Under the pieces are notes generated by a model, which saw only the letters and a program-made list of their open reading frames with translations, was not told where the DNA came from and made no database searches. Below are positions 7,359 through 15,896 of a stretch of 57,158 bases of DNA, one piece after another. The position numbers and the translations under genes were made by a program. The DNA is from Alphaproteobacteria bacterium (lineage in GTDB: Bacteria > Pseudomonadota > Alphaproteobacteria > Reyranellales > Reyranellaceae): assembly GCA_947474005.1 (NCBI GenBank), contig CANJHI010000012.1, positions 1 through 57,158 on the forward strand, given 5' to 3'. The first letter of the stretch is position 1. Each line of letters starts with the position of its first letter.

Positions 7359-8408
7359 ATGGCAGCACCAAAAGCAGCAGGGGGGATCGCTCCGGGGTTT
7401 CTTGCAGTCCGGCCGGATTGGCTGGCGCAGCACAACGAAGCGGTGCTCGAGTCCGGGTTGCCGATCGTCGATCCGCATCACCATCTCTGGGACCGGCCCG
7501 GCAATACCTACCTGCTGCCCGACCTGATCGCCGACACCGGCAGCGGCCACAACATCGTGGCCACGGTGTTCGTCGAATGCCGCGCGATGTATCGCGCCGA
7601 CGGCGAGGAGACGCGTCGCTCGCTGGGCGAGACCGAATTCGTGAACGGCATCGCCGCCATGAGCGCCAGCCGCGGCTACGGCGACACCAGGGCCTGCCTC
7701 GGCATCGTCGGCAACGTCGACCTGCGCTTCGGCGATCGCGCCAAGGCAGCACTTGAGGCGCACGTCGCACTCGCCGGCGGCCGCTTCAAGGGCATCCGCA
7801 ATGTCTCGCCCTGGCATCCGAGCGGGCTGCGCGCCAGTTCGGCCACGCCGCCCGAAGGCCTGCTGCGCGACGCAGAGTTCCGTCGCGGCTTCAGAGCGCT
7901 GGGTGAGCTTGGCTTGAGCTTCGATTCCTGGCTGCTGCACACGCAGCTCGACGATCTGATCGATCTCGCCCGCACCTTCCCGGGCACCAGCATCGTGCTC
8001 GACCATGTCGGCGGCCCGATCGGCATCGGCCCCTATGAAGGCCGGCGCGCGGAAGCCTTCGCCGAGTGGAAGCCAAAGCTGTTCGAGCTGGCGCGCTGCC
8101 CCAACGTCACGGTGAAGCTGGGCGGCCTCGGCATGCATCTGGGCGGCTTCGATTTTCCCGCGCGGCCAAAGCCGCCGACCTCGGCCGAGCTGGCCGAGGC
8201 CTGGAAGCCTTATATCGAAACCTCGATCGAGGCCTTCGGTCCCGAGCGCGCGATGTTCGAGAGCAACTTCCCGGTCGACAAGGGCATGTGCAGCTACGCC
8301 GTGCTGTGGAACGCTTTTAAGCGACTGGCGGCGGGCTGCTCGGCGGCGGAAAAGACGGCGCTGTTCAGCGGCACCGCGGCGCGCGTCTACAAGCTCGCGC
8401 TGCCTTAA
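7359..8408 (+). CDS. Amidohydrolase-2 family (lactonase-like) hydrolase
   Basis: A 349-residue TIM-barrel hydrolase of the COG3618 type, related to L-fuconolactonase and other lactonases. The metal-binding DPHHHLWD motif is at residues 38-45, and the closing ESNFPVDKG segment carries the conserved aspartate. The internal VRNVSPWHP and LDHVGGP segments are also family-like. GGGGAGG lies just before the ATG. It follows the epoxide-hydrolase-like gene closely and ends 3 bases before the convergent three-gene operon. The substrate is unknown; another member of the same superfamily lies at 32228. Confidence 0.86.
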   Translation: MAAPKAAGGIAPGFLAVRPDWLAQHNEAVLESGLPIVDPHHHLWDRPGNTYLLPDLIADTGSGHNIVATVFVECRAMYRADGEETRRSLGETEFVNGIAAMSASRGYGDTRACLGIVGNVDLRFGDRAKAALEAHVALAGGRFKGIRNVSPWHPSGLRASSATPPEGLLRDAEFRRGFRALGELGLSFDSWLLHTQLDDLIDLARTFPGTSIVLDHVGGPIGIGPYEGRRAEAFAEWKPKLFELARCPNVTVKLGGLGMHLGGFDFPARPKPPTSAELAEAWKPYIETSIEAFGPERAMFESNFPVDKGMCSYAVLWNAFKRLAAGCSAAEKTALFSGTAARVYKLALP

Positions 8409-8411
8409 CGG

Positions 8412-9185
8412 TCAGCCGCCGCAGTCGGCGGCCGTTATGGTCACGAGGTCGCGCGTCGGGTCGAAAACGCGATACTTCTCGTCGCCGACCTTCAGATACA
8501 GCACGCCGCCGTCGCGGATCTGGATGCTGTTGCGTGGGATGAACACGTTGCCGGTGAGGCCGAAGAACGCGCGCACTGCGCAGGCGAGTTCGCGGTCGGC
8601 GTCGGTGCCACTGCAGGCAAAGATGTGCAGCGTCCCGGTCGGGTCGAAGCGGCCACGGATGTCGCTGAATTCCGGATCGCTGTCGGCCGCGAAGGCGCGC
8701 AGATCATCGGCAAATACGCCGTCCGGCGTGACCCAAATGCCCGGAACGATCTTCCTGCCTTGCCGGTTGGGGTGGAACGTCGCGTGGGTCACGATCGCCG
8801 CCGATGTCCATCTGCCGCCGGCCACGTCGCCGCCGGGCACGACCCCGAGCAAATCCGTCAGCGACGTGAAGTAGCGAATCTCGAGTGGATCATAGTCGAG
8901 GTTGTACCCTCGACGGAGTTCGTGGCTGAGGTTGCGGGCAAATTCCACGGAGTTGTCGAAGATAGCCTGGCCGGTCTGCCGATTCCGACGTGTCGGCGCT
9001 TCGCCCGATCCGGTTTGCATGTCGTAGCGCGTATAGCCTTCGGCCGTGAGCAGGAAGATCACGCCCTTGCTCCGGGCCTTGGCATCGGCTGGCCTGGCGG
9101 GGCCAGCCGCCATCCGCGTACCGCGGTCGTCCGCACCGCGGTCGTCGGTGCCGCGCTCGCTGTTGGGGAAGCGCTGGTCAGCCAC
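8412..9185 (-). CDS. Uncharacterised protein with possible caspase-like His/Cys dyad
   Basis: 257 residues, last gene of the three-gene operon. Residues 1-40 are charged and probably disordered, with the repeated element RGTDDRGADDRGT. The rest looks like an alpha/beta domain. The strand-His pattern IVTHA (His134) and the strand-Cys pattern LHIFACSGTDAD (Cys191) are 57 residues apart. This arrangement recalls clan CD (caspase/CHAT/DUF4347) peptidase folds, although the usual glycine after histidine is absent. The start is GTG at 9185, with GGGGGGAG placed over the end of the upstream gene, three bases away. The function is unknown and the peptidase suggestion is inference. Confidence 0.6.
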   Translation of the reverse strand: MADQRFPNSERGTDDRGADDRGTRMAAGPARPADAKARSKGVIFLLTAEGYTRYDMQTGSGEAPTRRNRQTGQAIFDNSVEFARNLSHELRRGYNLDYDPLEIRYFTSLTDLLGVVPGGDVAGGRWTSAAIVTHATFHPNRQGRKIVPGIWVTPDGVFADDLRAFAADSDPEFSDIRGRFDPTGTLHIFACSGTDADRELACAVRAFFGLTGNVFIPRNSIQIRDGGVLYLKVGDEKYRVFDPTRDLVTITAADCGG

Positions 9186-9188
9186 CGC

Positions 9189-10073
9189 CTAGCTCCCCCC
9201 GCAGGCCGCGACGTCCTTGGCGAAGTAGGCGTAGGAGTCGGCTTCCACGATGTGGCCCGCGAGCGAGAGAGCCTGATACTGCTCGGTGTCCCGGTAGGTC
9301 TCGCCGAGCGGATGCTTGAAGCGGACATACGAAGTGCGGTGCAGGCCCTCATGCAGGAGCACGATGGCGAGCGCTTCGTACCCCCGCGGCGTGCTTCGGT
9401 ATTCTTCGAAGACGTAGGGCCAGAGAGCGTTGCAAAGCGTGCTGCTCGACGCCCAGGCCTGGCCGGTCATGGCGGGGTTGCCGAAGCACCAGCCACCGCA
9501 CTCGTAGGTCACCGCCGACGAATTGATGCCGAGCGGATCATCGCGCAGCTCCGTGAGCATGGCGACGATCTCTTTCTTTGCGATGGCGATGTCGGCGTCC
9601 TTTTCGGCGGCGAAGTGCTGCTTGAAGGCGGCGCGCACGCAGTCCGACTTCATCGCCGTCGGATCGGCGAAGCTCGACAGCGTCGCATCGATCCATTGGT
9701 TGGCGAGTTCGGTCGCCGAGGCGATGACCGCCTCGCCAGTGAGATCGGCAAGATCCTTTACGATCTTGTTGTAGAGCTCGGTCGCGGCTTTCCTGGCGGA
9801 GGCGGCAATGCCCGGCGTGGCATCCTCCGCAAGCTTGCTGTAGGAATCCCGCTCGGCTTCGGCGTATGCCGTCTTCCTCTTATCCAGATTCGCGGCGAAG
9901 TCCTCGGCGAGCTGCGGAATGGCGGCCGCGCGCTTTTTCGCGCTCGCCGCAGACGGCGCAAGCGGCACGCCCGCATCCGGCGCCGCGGCGTTACGCTGCG
10001 GCGTCGCCGAAGTGCCGCGATCGGCCGGCGAGGTGCCACGCTCGCCGGCATCGACGGGACCGCCGTCGGCCAT
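9189..10073 (-). CDS. M35 (aspzincin)-like metallopeptidase domain protein
   Basis: 294 residues, second gene of the operon. Residues 1-50 are disordered, with the repeated ERGT/DRGTS element shared with the downstream protein. Residues 55-180 are helical. The C-terminal domain carries HEGLH at 241-245 (HExxH zinc motif), followed by a GETYRD segment and EADSYAYFA at 277-285. The last motif is very like the C-terminal helix of deuterolysin/lysine-specific M35 peptidases. Cysteines at 145, 192, 196, 214 and 291 could form disulfides. No signal peptide is present. GGAGG lies 11 bases before the ATG. The third zinc ligand is uncertain because the canonical GTxDxxYG is not intact. Confidence 0.72.
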   Translation of the reverse strand: MADGGPVDAGERGTSPADRGTSATPQRNAAAPDAGVPLAPSAASAKKRAAAIPQLAEDFAANLDKRKTAYAEAERDSYSKLAEDATPGIAASARKAATELYNKIVKDLADLTGEAVIASATELANQWIDATLSSFADPTAMKSDCVRAAFKQHFAAEKDADIAIAKKEIVAMLTELRDDPLGINSSAVTYECGGWCFGNPAMTGQAWASSSTLCNALWPYVFEEYRSTPRGYEALAIVLLHEGLHRTSYVRFKHPLGETYRDTEQYQALSLAGHIVEADSYAYFAKDVAACGGS

Positions 10074-10079
10074 TGCCCG

Positions 10080-13064
10080 CTAGCCTCCGTCGCCCGCCGT
10101 CGAGACGGTGACGCTGGCGCCCTCGAACGGCGTCGGGTCGCCGAGTTCGCCGGCGTCGACGCGCTTCTTGAAGCGCGCAACCTCCTGCTCGGCCTGGTCG
10201 GCCTTGGCCTGTGCCAGTCGCACCTCGGCCGCGCGGTAGTCGAGGTCGAGCTTGCGATGTTCCTGCACGAAATCCTCGCAGGCGCAGCACTGGCCGAGCG
10301 CCGGCTCGACCACCATGCCCTGGGTCGGGAGCGTGATCAGTTCGGATTCGGCCGCACCGGCACTGTCGCGCACGGCCTTGTCGACCATCGCCTGCCAGTC
10401 GAGGCCGCCCTCGTCCTTGACCCAGTCGAGATCGGTCACCTTGACCGCCGCCCGGATGCCGACGAAGCCGCTGAAGCGGTTCTCGACCACGCCCGGCGGC
10501 ACGCCGAGCTGCTCCAGAACCGCGGCGATCTGGTCGCCCGTCCAGCCGGCCCACAGCGCCTGCAGGTAGAAGGCGAAGTGATCGCGGATGTGGCAGACCA
10601 GCCGATCGAACTCGACCTTGGCCTCGGCGAGCTCGCGCAGTTCTCCCAGCGCGCGCTCGTAGGCGGCACTGGCCGCGGCGCCGCCATCCGCGCCAGTGCC
10701 GGGTTGCAGGCTCATCTGGCCGGTGATCGGCGCAGTGGAGCGCAGGGCATTATACTGCGCCCACAGGCTGGACACCTTGTCTCCCAGTCCCTCGTCGTCG
10801 GGGATCGTGTCGGCGATGCCCAAAAGCTCGATCGAGGCCACGAACCCCAGGACGCCGGCAACGGCACCGGCGCCCAGCACCGCGCCGATGCCGGCGCCGG
10901 CCGCGCCGCCGATGGCGACACCGACCCAGGTCGTGACGCCGGGGATCTCCGAGGCCACGACGCCGCCGATGATCGCACCGGCGATACCGCCGGCCACACC
11001 GCCCGCCACGCCGCCTGCGGCCACGGCGCCGCCGGCCAGGATCGCGACCGCGGCATTCACCTTGCCGAAGGTCAGCTTGGGGTCGCCCAGCCGGCCGAAG
11101 AACTCCTGCAGCACGGTGATCTCGGCCAATATGCGACGCTCGGCCGGTGCATTGCGCGCGGCAGGCCACGCCGCGTCGAGATACTCGAACGCCTCGGCGA
11201 TTTCCGGCGCCACGATGCCGGCCAGCCCCCAGTAGACATATGAGCCGGGCCCGCCGGCCGTGTTGCCGGCGGTCGAAAACTGCATCGCGCCCCTCTGTTC
11301 GCCGGAATTGGACGTCGACATCTGGGCAAAGCCGAGGAAATTGCCGGCGTCCTCGAGGGCGCCGCCGATGGCGCCACCGACCGCGGCCAGGCCTTCGCCC
11401 ACTTTCTCGCCGGTGTCCTCGATCACCTCGCCGACCTTCTCGACACCCTGCTCGACGGCATCGACGACCTTGCCGCCGAATTCGCCGATCGCCTTGCCGC
11501 CTTCGTTGAGCCAGCCGCCGATGGCGTCGATCAAGCCCTGCGGATTGGATAGCGACGACGGTAGGATCGTGGCGTCGCGCAGGACCATGTAAGCCGTCAG
11601 CGCGGCCTTTACCGCTGCGTCGAGCGGATCCGTGCCGCCGTCCGACGCGGTGCCGCCGCCGGCTCCCGGCGTACCCGGTGCGGGAGGCAGGGCAGCCAGC
11701 ACCGGCGCCATGATCGCTTGCATAAGCAGCCGTTTCGCGGCGGCGAAGCCGGGGTAGTAGTCGGGGCAATACATCACCCGGCGCAGCTCGCATTCATGGC
11801 AGAGCAGCCATTCGGCCGTGATCTCCGGCACCGGCATCGGCACCAGGAGATAGAGATTGGCGTCGATCGGCTGGGTGGTGACCGTGAAGTCCTCTGTGAC
11901 CTCGAAATAGTGGTAGGCGACCGAGTGGCAGCGATTGGTGTTGGCGATGATCTGCTTGGTCGCCGTTTCGGTGCCGATCTCCTGCCCGGTCTCGACGCTG
12001 TTGGTGCGCACCGCCTTCAGGCTCTGCGCCGATTTCATCATGGCGCTCTGTACGAACTCGTTGGTCGAGTCCATGGCGTGCGTCATGGCATCCGAGAGGT
12101 TGCCGCTGATGCCGAGATTGCCGCCGAGCTTGATCGGCATCTCCTCGATCGGAATCGTGACTCCGCCATTGGCGCCCGCCGTGGGTGTGACCGACGCATT
12201 GGTCTGGTTGGAGAAGTTCATCTTGGCGGCGAGCGTCCACTTCTCTTCGCCGGTGATCTCGGTCGATAGGTTCTGCTCGATCGACTCGACCATCGTCTTC
12301 TTGACGGTGCGGCGGTCCCAGCTCTTGGTCTGGATCTCGAGCTGCTCGCCGGGCGCCAGGGGAATGCTGCGCACCAGCCGGCCGCGTCGGTAGCCCTCCG
12401 AGTGCCAGACCTGCTCGAACTCCAGGCCGACCGCCCAGATAGCCTTCTTGAGGTCGAAGTCCGCCACGGTGGCGAAGTAGTTCGAGGCTGCCGCGATGAT
12501 GGCGTCGATCTGGGCGTGAAAGTCGATCGAGAACGCGGGCCCGCCCGGCTTGGCCATGAACATGACCGGCTTGCTCTCCAGGCGCCGGAGCGGTTGGCCG
12601 GTGAGGACGCTGCCCCGCACGGTGAATTTCGTGCCGATCGGATTGGCCCACTTTCTATCGATCGTGGCGAGCGCACCGCGCGCCGGCTGACGGCCGCCGA
12701 CGGGCCGCTTGCCGCCGGCATTGCCACGTCCCGGCTGCGAGGTCGTGTCGATCGGCAACGGCTTCATGGTGCGGCCGATCGCCTGGAAGCGGCTGTCTAT
12801 GGCGATCTGGGCGCGCCTGTCGCGCGCAACGGCTGCCCAGCCGGGCAGCGTCGCGTAGCCGCCGCCGGTCGTCGAGGTCTTGCGGGGCGGCTCTTGCCGG
12901 AAGACCACGAAGCGGTTGAAGTAGGTGACTTCGTCGTCCGCGGCGTCGGCCAGGATCTCGTCGCAGCCGAACAGCTTGGATGGCAAACCCGCGCCGCCCT
13001 GGTCGCGCTTCGCCGTCAGTTCCTCCATCCGGCGCCGACCATACGATTTCGGAAACTTTGCCAT
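10080..13064 (-). CDS. Large uncharacterised protein with glycine/alanine-rich hydrophobic region
   Basis: 994 residues, first gene of the operon. I do not recognise a named family. Seen in order: a basic N-terminus; a beta-rich domain to about residue 420 containing IPLAPGEQLEIQTKSW near 234-249; a cysteine cluster LLCHECELRRVMYC near 420-433; a proline/glycine linker; an amphipathic repeat region near 515-580 (many VG/IG/VE steps); two long glycine/alanine-rich hydrophobic stretches near 668-705 and 711-745; and a C-terminal CCACE motif followed by a coiled-coil-like charged helix. No signal peptide. The hydrophobic part looks able to insert in or cross a membrane. ATG 13064 has GGGGGG upstream. 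Confidence 0.7.
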   Translation of the reverse strand: MAKFPKSYGRRRMEELTAKRDQGGAGLPSKLFGCDEILADAADDEVTYFNRFVVFRQEPPRKTSTTGGGYATLPGWAAVARDRRAQIAIDSRFQAIGRTMKPLPIDTTSQPGRGNAGGKRPVGGRQPARGALATIDRKWANPIGTKFTVRGSVLTGQPLRRLESKPVMFMAKPGGPAFSIDFHAQIDAIIAAASNYFATVADFDLKKAIWAVGLEFEQVWHSEGYRRGRLVRSIPLAPGEQLEIQTKSWDRRTVKKTMVESIEQNLSTEITGEEKWTLAAKMNFSNQTNASVTPTAGANGGVTIPIEEMPIKLGGNLGISGNLSDAMTHAMDSTNEFVQSAMMKSAQSLKAVRTNSVETGQEIGTETATKQIIANTNRCHSVAYHYFEVTEDFTVTTQPIDANLYLLVPMPVPEITAEWLLCHECELRRVMYCPDYYPGFAAAKRLLMQAIMAPVLAALPPAPGTPGAGGGTASDGGTDPLDAAVKAALTAYMVLRDATILPSSLSNPQGLIDAIGGWLNEGGKAIGEFGGKVVDAVEQGVEKVGEVIEDTGEKVGEGLAAVGGAIGGALEDAGNFLGFAQMSTSNSGEQRGAMQFSTAGNTAGGPGSYVYWGLAGIVAPEIAEAFEYLDAAWPAARNAPAERRILAEITVLQEFFGRLGDPKLTFGKVNAAVAILAGGAVAAGGVAGGVAGGIAGAIIGGVVASEIPGVTTWVGVAIGGAAGAGIGAVLGAGAVAGVLGFVASIELLGIADTIPDDEGLGDKVSSLWAQYNALRSTAPITGQMSLQPGTGADGGAAASAAYERALGELRELAEAKVEFDRLVCHIRDHFAFYLQALWAGWTGDQIAAVLEQLGVPPGVVENRFSGFVGIRAAVKVTDLDWVKDEGGLDWQAMVDKAVRDSAGAAESELITLPTQGMVVEPALGQCCACEDFVQEHRKLDLDYRAAEVRLAQAKADQAEQEVARFKKRVDAGELGDPTPFEGASVTVSTAGDGG

Positions 13065-13083
13065 GTGAAGCCCCCCAACGTGC

Positions 13084-13114
13084 TGCGTACGCAACGCCGT
13101 TGACCGGCCGGTCA
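13084..13114. promoter_or_regulatory. Two perfect palindromes upstream of the three-gene operon
   Basis: TGCGTACGCA at 13084-13093 and TGACCGGCCGGTCA at 13101-13114 are both exact palindromes. They lie 20-50 bases upstream of ATG 13064. The 14-bp palindrome has the look of a TetR-type operator. They are the only strong dyads in this 155-base gap and probably mark an independent, regulated promoter. Confidence 0.5.
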
Positions 13115-13219
13115 CGGCACAGATTGCAACGTTAGGGCCTTTTTCCCGTCGGGGCCAGCAGTGATGGGTTCAGAGGCACGGAAGATACTTTCGGCCGAAC
13201 GATCAGGATATCGTACCCC

Positions 13220-14785
13220 TCACCGCTTCACCTCGACGTTCCAGAACGCCGTCGTCGACGGCGGACGCACCCAGCCCGAGGTGCGCGCGCTGACGGCGGA
13301 AGCACCGAACCATTCGCCCAGCGGATAGTGCGTGCCCTCGCGCATCGCGCGGATCTGGATCTCATCGGCGATGGCTTGGCGCCTGGCGGCGTCGGGCTCG
13401 CGGGCGAAGGCGTCGCGCAGCTCTTCCAGTTTGGCATCGCACGGCCAGCCGGCCGAGGCCTTGTCGCAGGCGGCGTTGAGGAACAGCGACGTGACGGGGT
13501 TCACCACGTCGAGCACGCCGGTGCTCGAGAGCGTGATGTTCCAGCCGCGGTCCTCCGGCGGCTCCTTGCGCAGCACGCGGGCGAGGTGGGTCTGCCAGTC
13601 GGCCGGCCGCATGTCGACCTTCAGGCCGACGCGCTCCAGCTGCGCCTTGGCGACCGGGCCGAGATTGGCCAGCGAGGCGAGGTCACTCACCTGCAGCAGC
13701 ACGATCGGTCGGCCGTCGTAGCCCGCCTCCTTGATGAGCTCCTTCGCCTTGGCGACGTTTCCTTCCAGCAGGCCCTGCGTCCCGGCATCCGACGCGAGCG
13801 GCGTGCCGCAGCCGAAGTAGGATTTGCACAGCCGCCAGAACACCGGATCGCCGACGGCGGCTTTCAGGAATCCCGTCTGATCAATGGCGTAGCCAAGTGC
13901 CAGGCGCATCTTGGGATTGTCGAACGGCGGATGCAGCCAGTTCGGCCGCATGGCGTACTGGTTGGCATATGCGCTTTTGACGACGGTGACGCCCTTCTTC
14001 TTTTCCAGGAGCGGCAACAGGTCGTGCGCCACCGCCTCGACGGCATCGACCTCGCCGTTTTCCAGCGCATTCACCGCTGTCTGCGGATCGGAAATCGATA
14101 GCCATTCGATGCGGTCGACCTTGGCTACCTTGGCGCCGGCGAAATTGGCGGGCGGTTCGGCCCGCGCCACGTACTTGGGATTCTTCACATAGACGACGCG
14201 GTCGCCCGGTCGCCATTCGTCCGACTTGAAGATGAACGGCCCGGAGCCGGTGGGATCCTTGATCTGCTGCGTCGCCGGGGCGTCGGCCACGCGCTTGGGC
14301 ATCATGAAGGGAACGATGCCGGCGGGCTTGGCGAGCGAGTCCAGCACCAGGCCGTAGGGCTGCTTCAGCTCCATCCGGATGGTCTTCGCGTCGGGCGCCG
14401 AGAGATCTTTTACGTAGTTGAAGAGCTTTATGCCCATCACGTCGCGGCTGCCCCAGCGGCGAAGCGAGGCGATGCAGTCCTCGGCTGTGACCGGCGCGCC
14501 ATCGTGCCAGGCGAGCCCGTCGCGCAGCCCGAAGATGTAGACCAGGCCGGCTGGATCGACGCTCCACTTGTCGACCATCTGCGGCCGCGGTTTCAGATCG
14601 CCGTCGAGCCCGAACAGCGTGTCGTAGACCATGTAGCCGTGCGTGCGGCTGATCTGCGCCGACGCCCAGATCGGATCGAGAATTTTCAGATCCGAATGCA
14701 TGATGATCTTCAGTGTCGATTGCGCAAATGCCGGCGCGGCAAAAACAAGCGCCGCAAGGGCGATGAGGATGCGGTGTAGCCTCAT
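13220..14785 (-). CDS. ABC transporter substrate-binding protein, family 5 (peptide/nickel type)
   Basis: 521 residues with a clear Sec signal (MRLHRILIALAALVFAAPAFA) and then a mature domain of the DppA/OppA type: GLAWHDGAPVTAEDC, PFDNPKMRLALGYAID and the usual C-terminal lobe. It binds oligopeptides or similar solutes in the periplasm. The start at MRLHR is supported by GGAGGA. It is the third gene of a minus-strand set with the FAD oxidase and the DUF2817 hydrolase, 16 bases after the latter. No permease or ATPase of this family is nearby, so it must borrow a distant transporter. Confidence 0.9.
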   Translation of the reverse strand: MRLHRILIALAALVFAAPAFAQSTLKIIMHSDLKILDPIWASAQISRTHGYMVYDTLFGLDGDLKPRPQMVDKWSVDPAGLVYIFGLRDGLAWHDGAPVTAEDCIASLRRWGSRDVMGIKLFNYVKDLSAPDAKTIRMELKQPYGLVLDSLAKPAGIVPFMMPKRVADAPATQQIKDPTGSGPFIFKSDEWRPGDRVVYVKNPKYVARAEPPANFAGAKVAKVDRIEWLSISDPQTAVNALENGEVDAVEAVAHDLLPLLEKKKGVTVVKSAYANQYAMRPNWLHPPFDNPKMRLALGYAIDQTGFLKAAVGDPVFWRLCKSYFGCGTPLASDAGTQGLLEGNVAKAKELIKEAGYDGRPIVLLQVSDLASLANLGPVAKAQLERVGLKVDMRPADWQTHLARVLRKEPPEDRGWNITLSSTGVLDVVNPVTSLFLNAACDKASAGWPCDAKLEELRDAFAREPDAARRQAIADEIQIRAMREGTHYPLGEWFGASAVSARTSGWVRPPSTTAFWNVEVKR

Positions 14786-14801
14786 GGGTGGTTCCTCCGG
14801 T

Positions 14802-15896
14802 TCATTTTGGTTCGGCGGCGAGGCCGTTGATCGTCTGCAGCGCATAGGCGCGGAACTGGCCGAGGATCATGCCTTTCCAGTCGTCGGCATCGACGTAGAA
14901 GGCGTCGCGCGCGGCGCGGCGAATTTCTGCCCTGAGCGTATCGGGCGCATCCGGATGTCCAGCGAGCCACGCCTCGCCACGGAGCGCACGCCGCACGGCG
15001 GGATTGGGCAGCGTGCCATATTCCAAGGTGGTGGGGGTGATCGCGACTCCGGGGCATTCCTCGGGCGCGCAGCCGGTGATGTGGCCCATCGTGCGCGGCG
15101 ACACCGATTCGGCCATCGAACTCACAATCAGGTCGCGGCCCCACCACGCGCGGGCGCGCGCCAGCGTCTCGGGACTGTGGCGGCCGAAGATCTTCTCGCC
15201 GTGGCCGTAGGGGCCGAGGCCGGTATGGACGTCGATCCAGGCGATGTGGCGACGCCGCGTGCCGTGCTTGCGCAGGATCGCGCGCACCGTCTTGTTGCTC
15301 CAGGCCGGGGCCGTACCGGAATAGAAGAGTCCGTCGGGATGCACGGCCTGGCCGCTGGAGACGCCGGGCGTCCGCTGGCCGGCGAGGCGGGCCATGGCGG
15401 TGGCGAGCTTTTCCTCGTTTGTCTGCGACGGTGGCCACGTCTTGGGCACCAGCAGCTCGTGGATCTCCTCGTAGACCGGATTCGCAGGATAGGGCTGGCT
15501 GAAATCGTTGAAGTTGCGGTTGAGGTCGATGTTGTCCTCGTTGGTCCGCTTCAGGTGCGAGAAGCCGTAGGGATTGACGGCGTGGACCAGCAGCACGGCG
15601 ATGCCGCCACCACCTTTGTTCTGATCGGCCGCGCGTTGCAGCAGCGGATCGTGGAGGAGGGCGAGCTGGCAGGCCGAGCCGGAAAAGCCCTCGGGTCCGT
15701 GTGTCCCCGAACTCACGATGAACAGGCAGGGCGCATCGGCGGCGCCGACGAGCGCCGTGTCGGTGGCGATCTCCTCGCCCTCGGCGCCCTTCAGCGGATG
15801 TATGTGGGACTCGACCGCGGCCCCTTGCGCATGCGCCGTCGCGAGGAAGCGTTGCCGCGCCTCGCGGTAGGTGGCGGAGAAATGGGCGGCGGTCAT
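14802..15896 (-). CDS. DUF2817 (M14-like zinc carboxypeptidase/deacylase) protein
   Basis: 364 residues, related to succinylglutamate desuccinylase/M14 zinc hydrolases. SSGTHGPEGFSGS supplies the His and Glu zinc ligands near residue 64. NPYGFSHLKRTNEDNIDLNRNF and WIDVHTGLGPYGHGE follow; the latter contains the third histidine ligand. It has no signal peptide, so action is cytoplasmic on an imported amide, peptide or acyl-amino acid. The ATG overlaps the stop of the upstream oxidase by ATGA (15896-15893), so the two are translationally coupled. DUF2817 proteins have no settled substrate; the context suggests processing of imported acylated amines or peptides. Confidence 0.85.
   Translation of the reverse strand: MTAAHFSATYREARQRFLATAHAQGAAVESHIHPLKGAEGEEIATDTALVGAADAPCLFIVSSGTHGPEGFSGSACQLALLHDPLLQRAADQNKGGGGIAVLLVHAVNPYGFSHLKRTNEDNIDLNRNFNDFSQPYPANPVYEEIHELLVPKTWPPSQTNEEKLATAMARLAGQRTPGVSSGQAVHPDGLFYSGTAPAWSNKTVRAILRKHGTRRRHIAWIDVHTGLGPYGHGEKIFGRHSPETLARARAWWGRDLIVSSMAESVSPRTMGHITGCAPEECPGVAITPTTLEYGTLPNPAVRRALRGEAWLAGHPDAPDTLRAEIRRAARDAFYVDADDWKGMILGQFRAYALQTINGLAAEPK

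Noticed and set aside
8625-11243. Long plus-strand open frame of 872 codons opposite the three-gene operon
   Set aside because: Its product is rich in Arg, His and Gly with no recognisable domain, and it lies antisense to genes with good starts and motifs. High GC content creates such frames.
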